Shown here: positions 34,255-44,911 of the stretch, in pieces | Numbering within the stretch: the stretch's first letter is position 1 | How the letters are laid out: each line of letters opens with the position of its first letter | Made by a program: the position numbers and the translations under genes | Origin: Saussurea involucrata | Taxonomy: Eukaryota > Streptophyta > Magnoliopsida > Asterales > Asteraceae | Length of the DNA stretch: 64,000 nt | Assembly (NCBI GenBank): GCA_033807775.1 | Contig: CM066327.1 | Span: forward strand, 89,922,295 to 89,986,294 | Direction: 5' to 3' | Notes under the pieces: model-generated | Database searches by the model: none | What the model was told of the DNA's origin: nothing | Seen by the model: the letters and a program-made list of their open reading frames with translations, nothing else

Positions 34255-34605
34255 ATGACTCGTTCTGCTGGATACAATCAAGATGAAGATAAGTTTCTTT
34301 GTCAAATTTATATGGACATTTCTCAAGATCCCATCAAAGGTATGTACCAGACATATGACACATTCTGGTCCCGTGTAAAAGAAAATTACAACCAAGGAAA
34401 ACAAAATATTGTTTCGGGACTTGAATGCAATACAAGATCCCAATATACGAGCATATGTTCAGGCCGAAACAAGCACGTTTTTTTACAGAAGAGGACTGAA
34501 CAACAACAATATCAACAAGCTCCTTATGCATCTACACCGTTTGGAGAATAACTTAATGATCTTGGAGAATATGGATCTGTTTTACCTGACTATTAAATTA
34601 GTATC
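34255..34605 (+). pseudogene. Harbinger ORF1 (Myb/trihelix-like) remnant
   Basis: ATG 34255, then NQDEDKFLCQIYMDISQDPIKGMYQTYDTFWSRVKENYN. This matches the start of the Myb-like DNA-binding protein that accompanies Harbinger transposases in plants (E-D-x-x-L-C-x-A-W-x-x-x-S-x-D-P). The frame is then disturbed. A Gln-rich stretch ends at TAA 34550-34552 and a further short tail (NDLGEYGSVLPDY) lies before TAA 34603-34605. Most of the protein is deleted. Confidence 0.6.
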
Positions 34606-34986
34606 AATGTTATTCAAAAACAATTTTCCGCTTACGTATGTTTTTATTACAGTCGTCGTTATGTACTTTTATCTTTATTATTTGTAATGATTTTATGTTA
34701 AAATATGTGTTAATGACGTGTTTTAATTAAATATGTTATGTTGTAAATTGTTAAAGTTTATTAGTTTTAAAAATTAGTTGGACAAATTTAAATTGAATTT
34801 AAAACTTAAAGATAAATATAATTCTAGTTTATTAAAATTGGTATTAGACAACAAATAAAATAAAAGTACAATAATCAAAAAGGGCCATTTTGTAATTATA
34901 GAAAATTTAGAAAAAAGACAGAGAGTATGAATAATAACTCTTTATATTTAGAGAGTAAAATAGAATGTTCATTGGAAATGGTCTAA

Positions 34987-35520
34987 GTTATTGTAAAACT
35001 CAACCATAAGGGCATGATATGTTGATTTTTCTAAGGTAAAAGGTGAGGGGATGGGATTTGTTAAAAATACTAACCAGATAAACCAAAGATGTAATTCACT
35101 TATTATAATAGGGGAAGGATCGTGTAAGAAATTAAGTTGCCACAAATTAAGGTTAACGTGAAAAAATGTGAAAAGTGAATTTAAATCATTGATCACCTTT
35201 AATCAAATGCCCTCTCATGAATTATGTCTTAAAAAAGAAATTAAACTGGTGCATCTTATCTCAGTGCATCTATTTTCATCGAATGATTGATAATCACTTC
35301 TCACGTCTCTCACATTAACCTCAACTTCTCACGCTATCCTCAACTTCTCACCATAACCCAAACCCCGTTTTAATAATAGTAATTTTATTCCATGTCGAAA
35401 CCAGAAGCAAATATGAACTAAAAGAGTACATCCTTCCTAGTGGAAGCAGATCTAAACTAACACCAAAAAAAAAACTCGAAATCAGAAACTACTACTGGTA
35501 CATAATAATTTATGAAGGCA
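34987..35520. other. Downstream flank of the LEA-2 gene
   Basis: No gene seen. It holds the presumed 3' untranslated region and terminator of the minus-strand LEA-2 gene at its right end. A short direct repeat (CCTCAACTTCTCAC twice, about 35310-35352) is visible. Confidence 0.4.
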
Positions 35521-36156
35521 CTATGATTTGTTCTCGTAATGACAAATTTGATTAGATATTCTTCTATTTGAAATATTAATATCCAAATCGCAAGTTGAGA
35601 CTGAAACGAAATGAATATTGAACAAATTAAGCATACGAGCTTTACCAGAGATCCTAGTGTAGGTAGACACCTGCAAATTACCGCGAATCACCTCAGCATA
35701 AACCTCCAAATTCGTCAACAACCGATCGGCGAAAACCGTGAGTGTCAGATTCAATCGCTTAGTATCACCGGATCCAATCTCGCCGGCGGGAATAGGAACA
35801 TCACCGACTACTTTGCCTTTGTACAGGAGATTCGCTGAGCTGTTTCGGTACTTGATCCGCACCTTGTTAGGGTTTTTAATGGAGATGTCGAGATCCAGTG
35901 AGACGTTTAAGGAAACCCTAGGTGGAAGGAGGTTAACAGAGGCGTCAAAATCGTTGATCTGGACGGAGTTGACGGTGGTGACGGCTTTCCTCGGTTTGAA
36001 GACGGTGAGAGCTAGAATCAGAATGATTAAGGCGACGGCAAGTATAAGAACGATTACCGACAAACATACGCATCTCCGGCGTTTGCGTCTCCGGTGGTGG
36101 ATGTCGTCGGCGATGATGGTTGTGAGTGGCTGTTCATCCTTTTTCTCGATATCCAT
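35521..36156 (-). CDS. LEA-2 / NDR1-HIN1-like (NHL) membrane protein
   Basis: 211 residues, the best candidate for a functional host gene in the window. Start at ATG 36156 (MDIEKKDEQPL) is preferred over an ATG 17 codons upstream, because the extra part is Lys-rich leader and an A-rich run. A short cytosolic N-terminus with a basic cluster (HHRRRKRRR, residues 20-28) is followed by one hydrophobic span (about 29-53, VCLSVIVLILAVALIILIL) and a LEA-2 domain (about 80-190) with the typical IKNPNK motif at 93-98 and several N-glycosylation-type sites. Length and layout fit the LEA_2/NHL family, single-pass proteins of plasma membrane or ER linked to stress and defence; the exact role here is unknown. 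It is intronless, as many of the family are. The frame is intact and not repetitive. A TTGACT W-box-like motif lies near 36237, upstream. Confidence 0.9.
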   Translation of the reverse strand: MDIEKKDEQPLTTIIADDIHHRRRKRRRCVCLSVIVLILAVALIILILALTVFKPRKAVTTVNSVQINDFDASVNLLPPRVSLNVSLDLDISIKNPNKVRIKYRNSSANLLYKGKVVGDVPIPAGEIGSGDTKRLNLTLTVFADRLLTNLEVYAEVIRGNLQVSTYTRISGKARMLNLFNIHFVSVSTCDLDINISNRRISNQICHYENKS

Positions 36157-37036
36157 GTTTTTTTTTTTTTTGTTTTTTTGGTAGGAAACAACAAAATTCA
36201 AATTCAAAATGGAATTAAATACCGAGGACAGAGATTGTTGACTAAGAAGGGTTTGGGTATTAAATGATCGGTTAACGGTTGGCGGATATCCAAACCTGTT
36301 TTCATTAAATGGATGATTCTGTAATTTTTATTAATAAGGTATTTAGATTATTTAAAGTGAAATACATTATATGAGATGAGATGAGACAAATCATGAGTAA
36401 TGAGTTACTTTACATCGACTCGGTTAATACTCGAAGATATTTGATTAGCCCTAGGACATCTTAACAAAACAAAAAAAACTTATTAAACACATGAGTACAT
36501 CGTTTACGTTCGTCAAGTCATCTACATTTCTTCTTGGACAAATTGGAGTTGCAACCCAATATCCACTTTAGGGGTTGGTGTATGGTTGTTCTCGAGTGTT
36601 TGTTGTTGAGTTTGTCCACGTTTCATTATTCTTTGTTGGTTGTCTTGATCTTTCGTAAGTTATTTTTTCTGTATTATTCTATTTTTTCCTTCCGGTTATT
36701 GTTGGCTTGCTACATCCATGTTTGTTCGAGTGACCCCCATTTTCCTATTTCTTTATGGTGGAAAGTGTTGGTAGATGTTTGGTCTTGTTTCCTCGTTGGC
36801 TTGTTTTGTTTAATAAAATTTGTTGTCTATTGTGTCAAAATGAAAATCACTTTAAAAAGAGTTTCTTTCCATTACTTCTTTTTTACAAAGATGGAAATGA
36901 AACGTTAATTTTGTAAACTAAATGTATAGTAGCTCTTGAAAGAAGTTTGGCAAAACGAACAGACAAAGAATTTATATTTTTATTCATGTGTACTCGCACG
37001 TTTAAGGCATTATTTGGGGGAAAAAAAAGTAGCTTA
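36157..37036. other. Upstream flank of the LEA-2 gene, AT-rich
   Basis: Presumed promoter of the LEA-2 gene at its left end: A/T runs next to the start, and a TTGACT motif near 36237. The rest is AT-rich. The 124-codon plus frame at 36534-36908 is hydrophobic and not supported as a gene. Confidence 0.4.
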
Positions 37037-37355
37037 GGCCGTGCGTACCGCCATCGGGTACCACGGCCGGGTTCACATCGGGATGGGGCGGGTAGCCCAG
37101 GTACACGGTACGGGTACCGCGGGTTCGGTGGGTGCGGGTAAGAGTGGGTGCGGGGACCCGGTCCTAATTTTATTTTATTTTATTTTATTTATTTTTTAAA
37201 TATAATCGGTGGGTGCGGGTAAGAGTGGGTTCAGAGGGTATGATAGGAAGCGGTACTCTACTTTAGGGTAAGGAGGGTAGGAAAGAGAAAAGCTGATGTG
37301 ACGCTGAGGTGGCATCAGGGTTCAGAGGGTAAGATAGGAAGCGGTACTCATGGTC
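37037..37355. mobile_element. Tourist-like (PIF/Harbinger) MITE
   Basis: 319 bp with ends GGCCGTGCGTACCGC and, reverse-complemented on the right, GACCATGAGTACCGC, flanked by TTA at 37034-37036 and 37356-37358. It is unusually GC-rich for its AT-rich surroundings and has internal direct repeats: GGTGGGTGCGGGTAAGAG at about 37128 and 37206, and GATAGGAAGCGGTACTC at about 37240 and 37332. There is no coding capacity. Confidence 0.8.
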
Positions 37356-37358
37356 TTA

Positions 37359-38108
37359 TAAGCTACCTTTTTTTTCTGGAAACATGTTTGTATAACCATA
37401 AACTAACTTTTTAAACACTACTTGGAATAGCTTTTCAGTAGTTTTTTTGTGAATATTCCAATATCACCCTTATTAATATTAATTATTATTTATTAACTAT
37501 TATTATAAATAAGTATTAATTTTTTAAATTTAATTATTATTAATTAATAAATATTAATTAATGTTAACTGAAAGTTATTAAATTAAATTTTAATTATATA
37601 TTAATATTAGTTTTTATTTATTTCTAGTTATTGTTAATTATATAAATTATTTTTATTTATTTTTTAATATCAATCAATATATTTTAATTATCAATTACTA
37701 TTTATCTTTTCAATGGTTTGATTATTTTTTTCATATTGTATGTAGCGGTTATTTAAAATTATAAACTAATATATTTTTTTTCTAAAACTTGTTTTAACAA
37801 ATTCAAAATTTATAGTATATATATGTAGTAATAAATTTTAAATTCTTTTAATTAACATGTTATGTTATTTAATCTTTTTACTAAATTGGTTGTATTAATT
37901 AATGTATTATATTGCTATAAATTGGTTTTAATTATATAATGAAATATTGTGATTGATAATTTATTGAAAATGTCTTTTTTTCTCATTTTACATGTGTATA
38001 AGCTAGTTTTGCCAAACGTGGCTTCTTTATCAGCTAGCTTATCATCTAGTTTGCTAAACATAGCCTAAATAAGATAGAGTAGATAAATCTTATTAAATAA
38101 AACCAATT
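37359..38108. other. Very AT-rich stretch, possibly an older MITE
   Basis: No gene. The left part (AAGCTACC...AATAGC) and right part (near 37998-38068, CAAACGTGGCTTC...GCTAGCTTATC...CTAAACATAGCC) look like the two ends of an older hAT-type element into which the Tourist-like MITE fell, but I could not find a clean duplication. The middle is almost pure A/T. Confidence 0.3.
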
Positions 38109-38269
38109 TGGTTTTTTTTAAGACAAAGGAATGAGAACTCTATCGAGCTTCGGCATTCCCATCATCCGAACGAGTTTCACTCATATCATTGATGGAATGG
38201 TTAATACAGACATTGTTAATACAAGAGTTTTAAAAAGGAGGCATGCTGTAAAAGGTAGAAGGACAAACT

Positions 38270-38814
38270 AAGGTACAAGTGTGTCTCGCCGTCAAATGAG
38301 TCGTCTCATTGGCTTGTCGGTTTATAGCATGGATGGAGAAGTGATCCTTGGTGTTGAGGATGCATTTAATGTCTTTGATAATATCACTGAACTTCGAATT
38401 GTCGATAAAAGGGGCATAAATAGCGTCCACTACCACCTTAGCGTTCGATTCAAAGATAACAATAGTATCATTTCGGTTAGATACCCATAAGAGAGCATCA
38501 TGGATGGCCAGTGCCTCGTACTCCCTAATGGTGGGGAGAAAGTTAATCGGGGAGGCTTTGGCAGAGATGAAATCTCCCATGTGATTTCGAAGAACAGCAC
38601 TGAAACCCGCTTTAGAATCGGACTCGTCAATCGCGGCATCCACATTGCATTTTAAAAAGTCACACCTCGACGAGTGCCAAGTGACCGAATAGGGTGGCTC
38701 GGGGGTAGCGAGACCTTCAAGGGGAGGTTTTTTGAAGCTTTCCAATCCGTCAAAGTTTGGTTTGCACGTCAGACTACCAAAAAGGGTCACGGGAGCCTTC
38801 GTTCCAAAGCGCAT
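38270..38814 (-). pseudogene. LINE RNase H domain
   Basis: An RVT_3-type RNase H: LKCNVDAAIDES with the first Asp, REYEALAIHDALLW with the Glu, then VIFESNAKVVVDAI where the family has S-D-A, so the second catalytic Asp has become Asn. The end (INRQANETTHLTAR) is the usual R-x-A-N-x-x-A-H-x-L-A-R block, slightly altered. This frame is open to 38230. The domain cannot be active. Confidence 0.8.
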
Positions 38815-39079
38815 CGTTTCGTCGATAACAAATACTCCACAGGGTCATGAGAAATTTGTCGCTCAAATGATCGGGGTTATCATTGATGAAATTAACGATA
38901 AAATCTTGGCAGGAATTAGACACAATGGCTTTCTCAATAATAATGTTCAAAATACCCGCCTCATACCAAATTGGACGAACTGTGGGGCAATCTACGATGG
39001 CATGTCAGACATTTTCCACATTGCGATTGCATTGTGGACAAATAGAGGAAACCCGAATCCCTCTCGATTGAAGTGCACT

Positions 39080-39677
39080 TCAGGTGGGAAAAACATCTCT
39101 TAGAGCACGCCTCGCAAAGAACTTTGCCTTGCATGGGATATTAGCATTCCAAATTCTTTTCCAATCTCCATTCAAGAAGAGATACGCCGTTGGGGTGATT
39201 TCTTCCGTGATAGTTCGGTAACTAGATTTGACGGAGTAGATTCCGTCATGAGCCCAATGCCAGATGAGCATGTCCTCACGGGAGTCAGACGGCGGGGGGA
39301 GTTGGAGTATCTGAATACGGTCCCGATGAGAGAAGGATTGAGATATCATGTCCGTGTTCCAATCATGAGTTATCCACCAAGTCACTCACGGTCATACGGG
39401 CCCGGTTGGGGTCAATCGGAGTTTCAATCAAAAAGCTAGCGTCATCTCTAATCCAAGGGTCTTTCCACACGTTGATTAAGTGTCTGTTTCCATTCTTCCA
39501 TCGGAGACCCGCTTGGAGTACAAGTTGAGAGTGCCAGATACTTCTCCAAATGAAGCCTGGGGAGTTTCCCATTTGAGCCGTCATAAAATCTCCATGCAGG
39601 TAATATTTAGCTTTTAGAATACGGCTAACAAGGGATGACAGGTTAGCGATAAGTCTCCACCCTTGTTTCCCAAGCAT
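39080..39677 (-). pseudogene. LINE zf-RVT region
   Basis: Two overlapping frames give the typical text between RT and RNase H: GFIWRSIWHSQLVLQAGLRWKNGN...VWKDPWI, then WHWAHDGIYSVKSSYR...WKRIWNANIPCKAKFFARRAL. The family has W-x-x-x-x-P-x-K-x-x-x-F-x-W-R. A frameshift lies near 39370. Confidence 0.8.
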
Positions 39678-40179
39678 TGCGAGGTTGAAAGCGGTAAAGT
39701 ATCGGAAACCGAGTCCATCAAACTTTTGTGGGATGCAAAGCTTATCCCACGAGAGCTAATTGATAGAACGGTACCCATTGGATTTTCATCCCCACCAGAG
39801 CGAATTAATCATTTTTCAAGACTTTGGATGATGTTGCTCGGTATGAGAAAGACGTTCATATAATAGACCAAGATAGCTTGGGCCACAACTTTTATGAGAG
39901 TGGACTTCCTAGGGAAGAAATGGGCTTTTTGCTCCAGATCTGTAATTTGGACCAAAGTCTGTCGCGGATGTGTCAGAAGATTTATTTCTTTGAACGACCC
40001 ACAAGTGACGGGAGACCCAAATATCGACCCGTGTTTATGGGGTTGTGAATCCCAAGAATTTAAGAGAAAGCATGCATAAGGCCAGGGGGAAGATTATTGC
40101 TACCCATGATGCCCGATTTGGAATAGTTAATCGATTGTCCTAAACCTTCTTCATAGGTCGTGAGCATTAATTTAAGATG

Positions 40180-41200
40180 ACAGATTTCATCGATCGAGGC
40201 CCTGCAAAAGAAAAAGGCATCGTTTGCAAAGAAAAGGTGAGAAATAGAGGGAGCACCCTAGGCGCTTTACAACCGTGGATACGCCCGACTGAGTCTTCGA
40301 AATTCAAGTAGGCCGAGAGGCCTTCCATGCACATGATGAAGAGGTAGGGGAGAGCGGGTCCCCTTGGCGGATACCCCCTTTCGGAGAGATAGGGCCGACC
40401 AACTCGTTATTCACTTTCACAAAGTACGTTACGGTTTCAACACTCATCATAATCATATTGGACAAACGAGAGGGGAAAATCCCAAGGCCGTTAGCATTTG
40501 TCGTAAAAAGTCCCAATTTAATCGATCGTAGGCTTTGCTAATGTCAATTTTAAGGTCCACTTCGCTCATTTTCTTACGCGTATTGCAATGCATGGAATGA
40601 AGCATTTCAAAGGTGATGATGATGTTATCCGTGATCAAACGGTCCAATTAGCTAAGACTTTGGTGACAATTTTCATTATGACATTACATAAAACAATGGG
40701 TCTATAATCTCTGAGAGACGACAGAGCATCAACTTTCAGAATAAGGGGGATGATCGTGTCGTTAATACCCGCCGGTAAAGTACCACCTCGAGCCAAAGTT
40801 TTCCGACATTAAAATTTTCATCACCCAAAGCGTCCCATTTCTTTTGGAAGAACCACGGATTGAAATCGTCCAGACCCGGGGATTTATCCGGGTTCATTTG
40901 GAAAAATGCCCGTTTGAACTCTTCCTTGACGAAGGGGGCATCGAGACGTGCTAAGTCGTGCACCGAGAGTCTATTTTTGACAAATTTAGTGACCATCCCC
41001 GGACTTCCCAAGCTCACCGAAAAATTTCGGTTGAAGTGGTTGGTTACAAGATTACGCATTTAGGAAGGATCGTCAATCCAATCGCCAAAGTCAGTTTTTA
41101 ACTTGAGGATTTGATTTATTTTTCTACGCCATTCTCAAAAGCGTGGAAAAAATTTGTATTGCGGTCACCCTCCTTGAGCCGATGAGCTTTGGCTCTTTGA
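40180..41200 (-). pseudogene. LINE reverse transcriptase
   Basis: Pieces in order: MNPDKSPGLDDFNPWFFQKKWD (near 40900), a stop-interrupted stretch, LKIDISKAYDRLNWDFL (near 40540-40500), LVGPISPKGGIRQGDPLSP (near 40380), and HLFFANDAFFFCRA (near 40230). The last is the catalytic F-A-D-D motif with its first Asp changed to Asn. The enzyme is dead by this change as well as by stops and frameshifts. Confidence 0.85.
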
Positions 41201-41290
41201 CGCCAACGATCCTATCGCCAAAGTCATTTATTAACTTGAGGATTCAGTTTATTTTTCTATTCCCATTCGCAAAAGCGTGGAAAAAATTGG
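41085..41290. repeat. Tandem duplication at the LINE 5' end
   Basis: CGCCAAAGTC...AACTTGAGGAT...TTTATTTTTCTA...CAAAAGCGTGGAAAAAAT occurs at about 41085-41152 and again at about 41215-41290 with some differences (period about 130 bp). It lies at the boundary where the LINE is truncated. Confidence 0.75.
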
Positions 41291-41329
41291 TTTTATTTAT
41301 ATCTTGTGAAATCTTGAATAGAAAAAAAA

Positions 41330-42227
41330 GAGTGAATTACATTGGTGGTCCCTGTGGTTTGCTCAAATTTTAAATTAGGTCCTAAAACATACTATCTACA
41401 CTGGTGGTCCCTGGCTTTTTAATTTCATTACATTCAAGGTCCTTCAAGTTAACACCGTTAGTAAGCAATCGTTAGAATGGACAAATAATTATTTGGGTAA
41501 ACTACAAGGACTAAAAGTGTAATTCACTTTGATATATATATATATATATATATACATAAGAAGTTATCGACACCAGCCCTTCCTCTCCTTTATCTCTCTC
41601 ACTGCCAGTAGTACTGCCGACAGTCACCACACTCCGATCATCTTCGACTCTGACAACTACATCAAACTCCCTCACCGTTGGAACTCCATCTCTCTCCCCG
41701 ACACTCTCTCTGCCTCTCATCCACGCTCGCCTTCACTAGATCTGTGTCCCAACACCATCGATTTAATTGGGTTATGATTTTTGAGTTTGTATTACAATTC
41801 TTGAATAATTTTATACATAATTGTTGTTGATGTTCTTGAGATAATTTTATATACAATTGTTGGTAATGTTCTTAATACATTGTTGATGTTGTTGGTAATC
41901 TTGATATTTTCGGGTGATTGATTCAGAATTTAATGTTTAGATTATACTTTTGATTTTAGGGTTTAGATTACATTTTCGATTTTAGCGCTTAGTCTAGATT
42001 TTCATATTATTTCTGAATCATAATTAATTTTAAAGTGCATTACAGTTTTGATCCTTGTAGTTTGCCCAAATAACAAATTGTTCCTTCTAACGATTGTTAA
42101 CTGACAGTGTTAACTCGAAGGACCTTGAATGTTATGAAATTAAAAAGTTAGGGATCATCAGTATAGATAGTTTGTTTTAGGGACCAAATCCAACTTTTGA
42201 GCAAACCACAGGACCTCCAATGCACTC
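41330..42227. mobile_element. Mutator-like (MULE) non-autonomous element with inverted repeats of about 200 bp
   Basis: 41330-41532 and 42030-42227 are inverted repeats of about 200 bp: GAGTGAATTACATTGG versus GAGTGCATTGG at the tips, then TGGTTTGCTCAAA, CATTCAAGGTCCTTC and CAATCGTTAGAA in the same order. Long TIRs are a MULE feature. The unique interior of about 500 bp has a TA run, then a less AT-rich, exon-like part (41570-41770) rich in CTC/CAC. No transposase is seen, and a clean 9-bp duplication is not evident. Confidence 0.75.
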
Positions 42228-42740
42228 TAAAGAATCAATCAAAACTCTCATTACTCGTAGATCATTCAAATAAGTATAATATACAAATAGATCCTTAATA
42301 ATTTATTTATGTTATGTATATCTTTGTCTTTATCACTGTCGTCATATCCTTTTGAAGATAACACATTTATCCTTCAACATTTTCTCTTATGTCGTGTCAA
42401 AAGAATGATAGTGTACAATTGTTGCCTCATAAAAACTTACGCCAAAATAAAACCGAGCGAGATAAAAATTAAAATCAGACGAAGGAAATAGTTTAACACA
42501 CAAGTTTCTTTGTAATATGGATTTCTCCTTAATCTAAAGTTTTCTCTGGTTCATACATTAATCTTAGTGGTTTAAAAAACAAGACGATGTATAAGTTATG
42601 TCACTAAAACCTTGCACCAATAAACAAAAACCATTGAAAAAATAAAAACATTAGGAGTTTGAAAACACACAATGTCACACAATGTATAGTACACTTCTCA
42701 TGTTGTCCCTCCTCCTTCTCATGATTTGTACACTAATAAG
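42228..42740. other. AT-rich stretch, nothing recognised
   Basis: No coding frame, RNA or repeat structure that I can support. Confidence 0.3.
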
Positions 42741-43020
42741 AGGAGTTTGAAAAGTCTTGGCATTCTAATACTTTCTATATTTTTCTCAAATGTAGCTTCA
42801 GGTAATAATTTAATAAACAAATATGCCACATTGTCCTCATATCTTACTTGATTCACTTGAATTTAGAGGAAAGTCTGTTTTTGCTGATTGTTATAATTTT
42901 TCTTTGGCAACTTATAGTTTGTAATTATCACCCTTGATATGTGCTACTTTTGTTTCTTCGAGAAAACTGCATTATCTCCACATATTTGCAGGTAGGATAT
43001 ATTTTAGTTAAATTCAACCC
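42741..43020 (-). pseudogene. Copia RNase H / pol C-terminal remnant (different lineage)
   Basis: The minus strand at about 42857-42741 gives VRYEDNVAYLFIKLLPEATFEKNIESIRMPRLFKLL. This matches the end of plant copia polyproteins (V-R-x-E-D-N-x-A-D-L-F-T-K-x-L-P-x-x-x-F-x-K...I-G-M-R-R-L). Further upstream the frame is lost. It is clearly a different, older copia lineage than copies A-C. Confidence 0.65.
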
Positions 43021-43829
43021 ATTAGCTTATCTAATATGTGTAATGCCACTTCTTAACCATATACACTCTCAAATTGCCTCATGTAGAGCAATACTGTGAG
43101 TCCAATCTTAACAAGTAACAATAGATTTGCAATGGATTCTTTATTAGATGAGAGAAAGAATACAAGATAGGATTGAGATCTACTTTCTCTCTCTAGACTC
43201 TCTCACTAAAGTCATCTCTCTACAATTACAAATGATGCTCTATCCATACGTCTCTCGCAATGTTATTTACAACTCACATTATATACCTTTGACTTTCACT
43301 CACTTACTACATTGACTTTGACCTCCCATTAACTAATACAAGACTTTGACTTACAACTTTGACTCTTAACAGTTACATTAAATCTTGAATACATTTAAGC
43401 TTTAACAAATACTCACGGAATGGTTCGAAGATGTGCTGTAAAAGTATGATTGGTTTCCAAATAATCATCGTGTTCCCGATCGTAAATCCATATCCAATTT
43501 GGAAAATTAGGTTCACCTTGAGATCTTGCAACTTAAGGAACATATCTTGTAGAATACAATACTTGATAAGGTATCAGTTTATTACTTGATAAGGATAATG
43601 TTATTGACACATGTATACGTGCTTCATTTACCACTCATTTCTTGGAGATATAATATCTCACTATTAATTTTTGGCGTCATCGCATAGGATTGGCATATCT
43701 TTATAGTTGTAAAGAGTTTGAGTTTTAGGAAACTAAGTTTTCTACCATCCATGTTGGTTGTCTTATGTCATCGTGTGTGCACAAGTAACAAAGCATTGAG
43801 TTTATGTATTTGTGAAAATTGATTCATTA
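43021..43829. other. Probable old LTR-element debris, nothing specific
   Basis: 43130-43400 has CT-rich runs and CTTTGACTT repeats, like the leader or LTR of a copia element. 43400-43829 shows no gene. I cannot draw boundaries. Confidence 0.3.
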
Positions 43830-44461
43830 ATGGAAAAATCCCACTGATACAAATGTGTGACAAATCAAGATCAAGCTACAGCGATAGCTGAAACCACCAT
43901 CAGTGATAACTGAGAAATGGTCATCAACTATAGCTGATCATGAAGCTTGCTATTCAAGATATGTTTGTCTTATTCTCTACAAAATACGTACGAAGGTACA
44001 AAAGCAAGTTTGCTTTTGTTCATAATCGTACACCAACTCTCTGCCACAACTGTTCATGAATTCGGCCAAAAGCATACAGAGGATAAAGTCAAAATCATGA
44101 AGCCAATACCATATAGGCAGGTGGATTATACTCTCTGACATGCATTAATTGCATAAGGTATATATAGAAGTGAACTCCCTCATTTTGAAGGAGCTATCTC
44201 TTTTATCTTCTGAATGCTTTGCAATTCTCTTCTACAAGCAAAGTTCATCTCTTGCTATTTTCTAAGTGAAAGATAATCTCAGTGATTCTTAGTTTGTTTA
44301 GATTAGGTTTACCATATCTATTTCTGCAACAAACTGTAAATTGTGCTCTTGATTTTCTCAATAATCAATAAACAGATTTAAAACTTAAAAATTGTGTGTT
44401 TGTATTCATACCCCTCCCCTTCTACAAACTAAACCCCTTTAGAACCCTTATCGAGACCAAC
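43830..44461 (+). repeat. Diverged LTR related to the copy A-C family
   Basis: Carries the family's landmarks in plus orientation: CAGCGATAGCTG; GACATGCATTAATTGCAT before a TATATATAG box (near 44155); GTTTAGATTAGGTTTA; GCAACAAACTGTAAATTG; TCAATAAACA; GTGTTTGTATTCA followed by a short C-rich tract; and the terminal GAGACCAACA at 44461. The start is blurred. It is much more diverged than the copy A-C LTRs, so it comes from an older or sister subfamily. Confidence 0.75.
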
Positions 44462-44462
44462 A

Positions 44463-44911
44463 CTAACAACTTTTTAAGTTGGAGGCAACAAGAGAGAGAT
44501 AGAGAGAGTCACTTATGTTTTGCATATATAAAGTTTCTGTCCCATCATTGAACTCTTCACTGGGATTAAAAGTGAAATTTTTAGAATGATCCTCACACAT
44601 TTCAGATTCACTTTCATAGATAGATTTAGAAGAATGACCTACCCTTTTGAAATCCGGTGAAACAAAAGTGAAATTGTTGCTTTTTGTTTCCTGAAACAGA
44701 TTTTTCTTCAAATCTTTGGCTTGATCAAAATTGTATAGAGTTCCATATAGTGCAGTGAGAGGCATGTTATGTAGATCTTTGGAAGTTTTGAGACCAACAA
44801 CAATATTTTCTCAAGATTCTGGGAGACAATCTATAAATTTGCACATTACTTCAGCATTATCAAAAACTTTGTTATGCATTTTGAGGTCATTTAGAAGAGA
44901 GTTAAACCTAT
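44463..44911 (-). pseudogene. Copia gag fragment related to the copy A-C family
   Basis: The minus strand reads LNSLLNDLKMHNKVFDNAEVMCKFIDCLPES, then a stop, then KTSKDLHNMPLTALYGTLYNFDQAKDLKKNL. It aligns with the gag of copies A and B (FNCLIIDLK...LTKFLECLPESWD...KLSKDLKSMTL...YGTMLNHEQSSHLKKNL). It begins immediately after a plus-strand LTR yet points the other way, so rearrangement has occurred. It is cut at 44912 by the next LTR. Confidence 0.8.

Larger units (their letters stand above)
33713..34983. mobile_element. PIF/Harbinger deletion derivative
   Basis: Ends are GTGCATCTCCAATG on the left and, reverse-complemented on the right, GACCATTTCCAATG (11 of 14 alike). They are flanked by TAA at 33710-33712 and 34984-34986; a 3-bp TWA duplication is the PIF/Harbinger rule. 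At 1,271 bp it is far shorter than an autonomous element but keeps scraps of both element genes: the C-terminus of the transposase (minus) and part of the Myb-like ORF1 (plus). Confidence 0.75.
38110..41300 (-). mobile_element. L1-type LINE, 5'-truncated and decayed
   Basis: The minus strand encodes in order an endonuclease-RT linker (RQRAKAHRLKEGDRNTNFF near 41200-41150), reverse transcriptase, a zf-RVT region and a C-terminal RNase H: the plant L1 plan. A run of eight T at about 38112-38119 would be the poly(A) tail. The endonuclease is missing, consistent with 5' truncation. Stops and frame changes break every domain. A 16-bp inverted match (TAAATAAAACCAATTT at about 38094-38109; its complement at about 41285-41300) borders the element. 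Confidence 0.85.

Noticed and set aside
36534..36908. 124-codon plus-strand frame
   Set aside because: Phe/Leu/Tyr-rich translation of T-rich DNA with no family resemblance; likely chance or old non-coding repeat.
37000..38080. A larger hAT-type MITE enclosing the Tourist-like element
   Set aside because: The ends look similar (GGCATTATTTGG versus GGCTATGTTTAG), but no 8-bp duplication could be matched; left as a possibility only.
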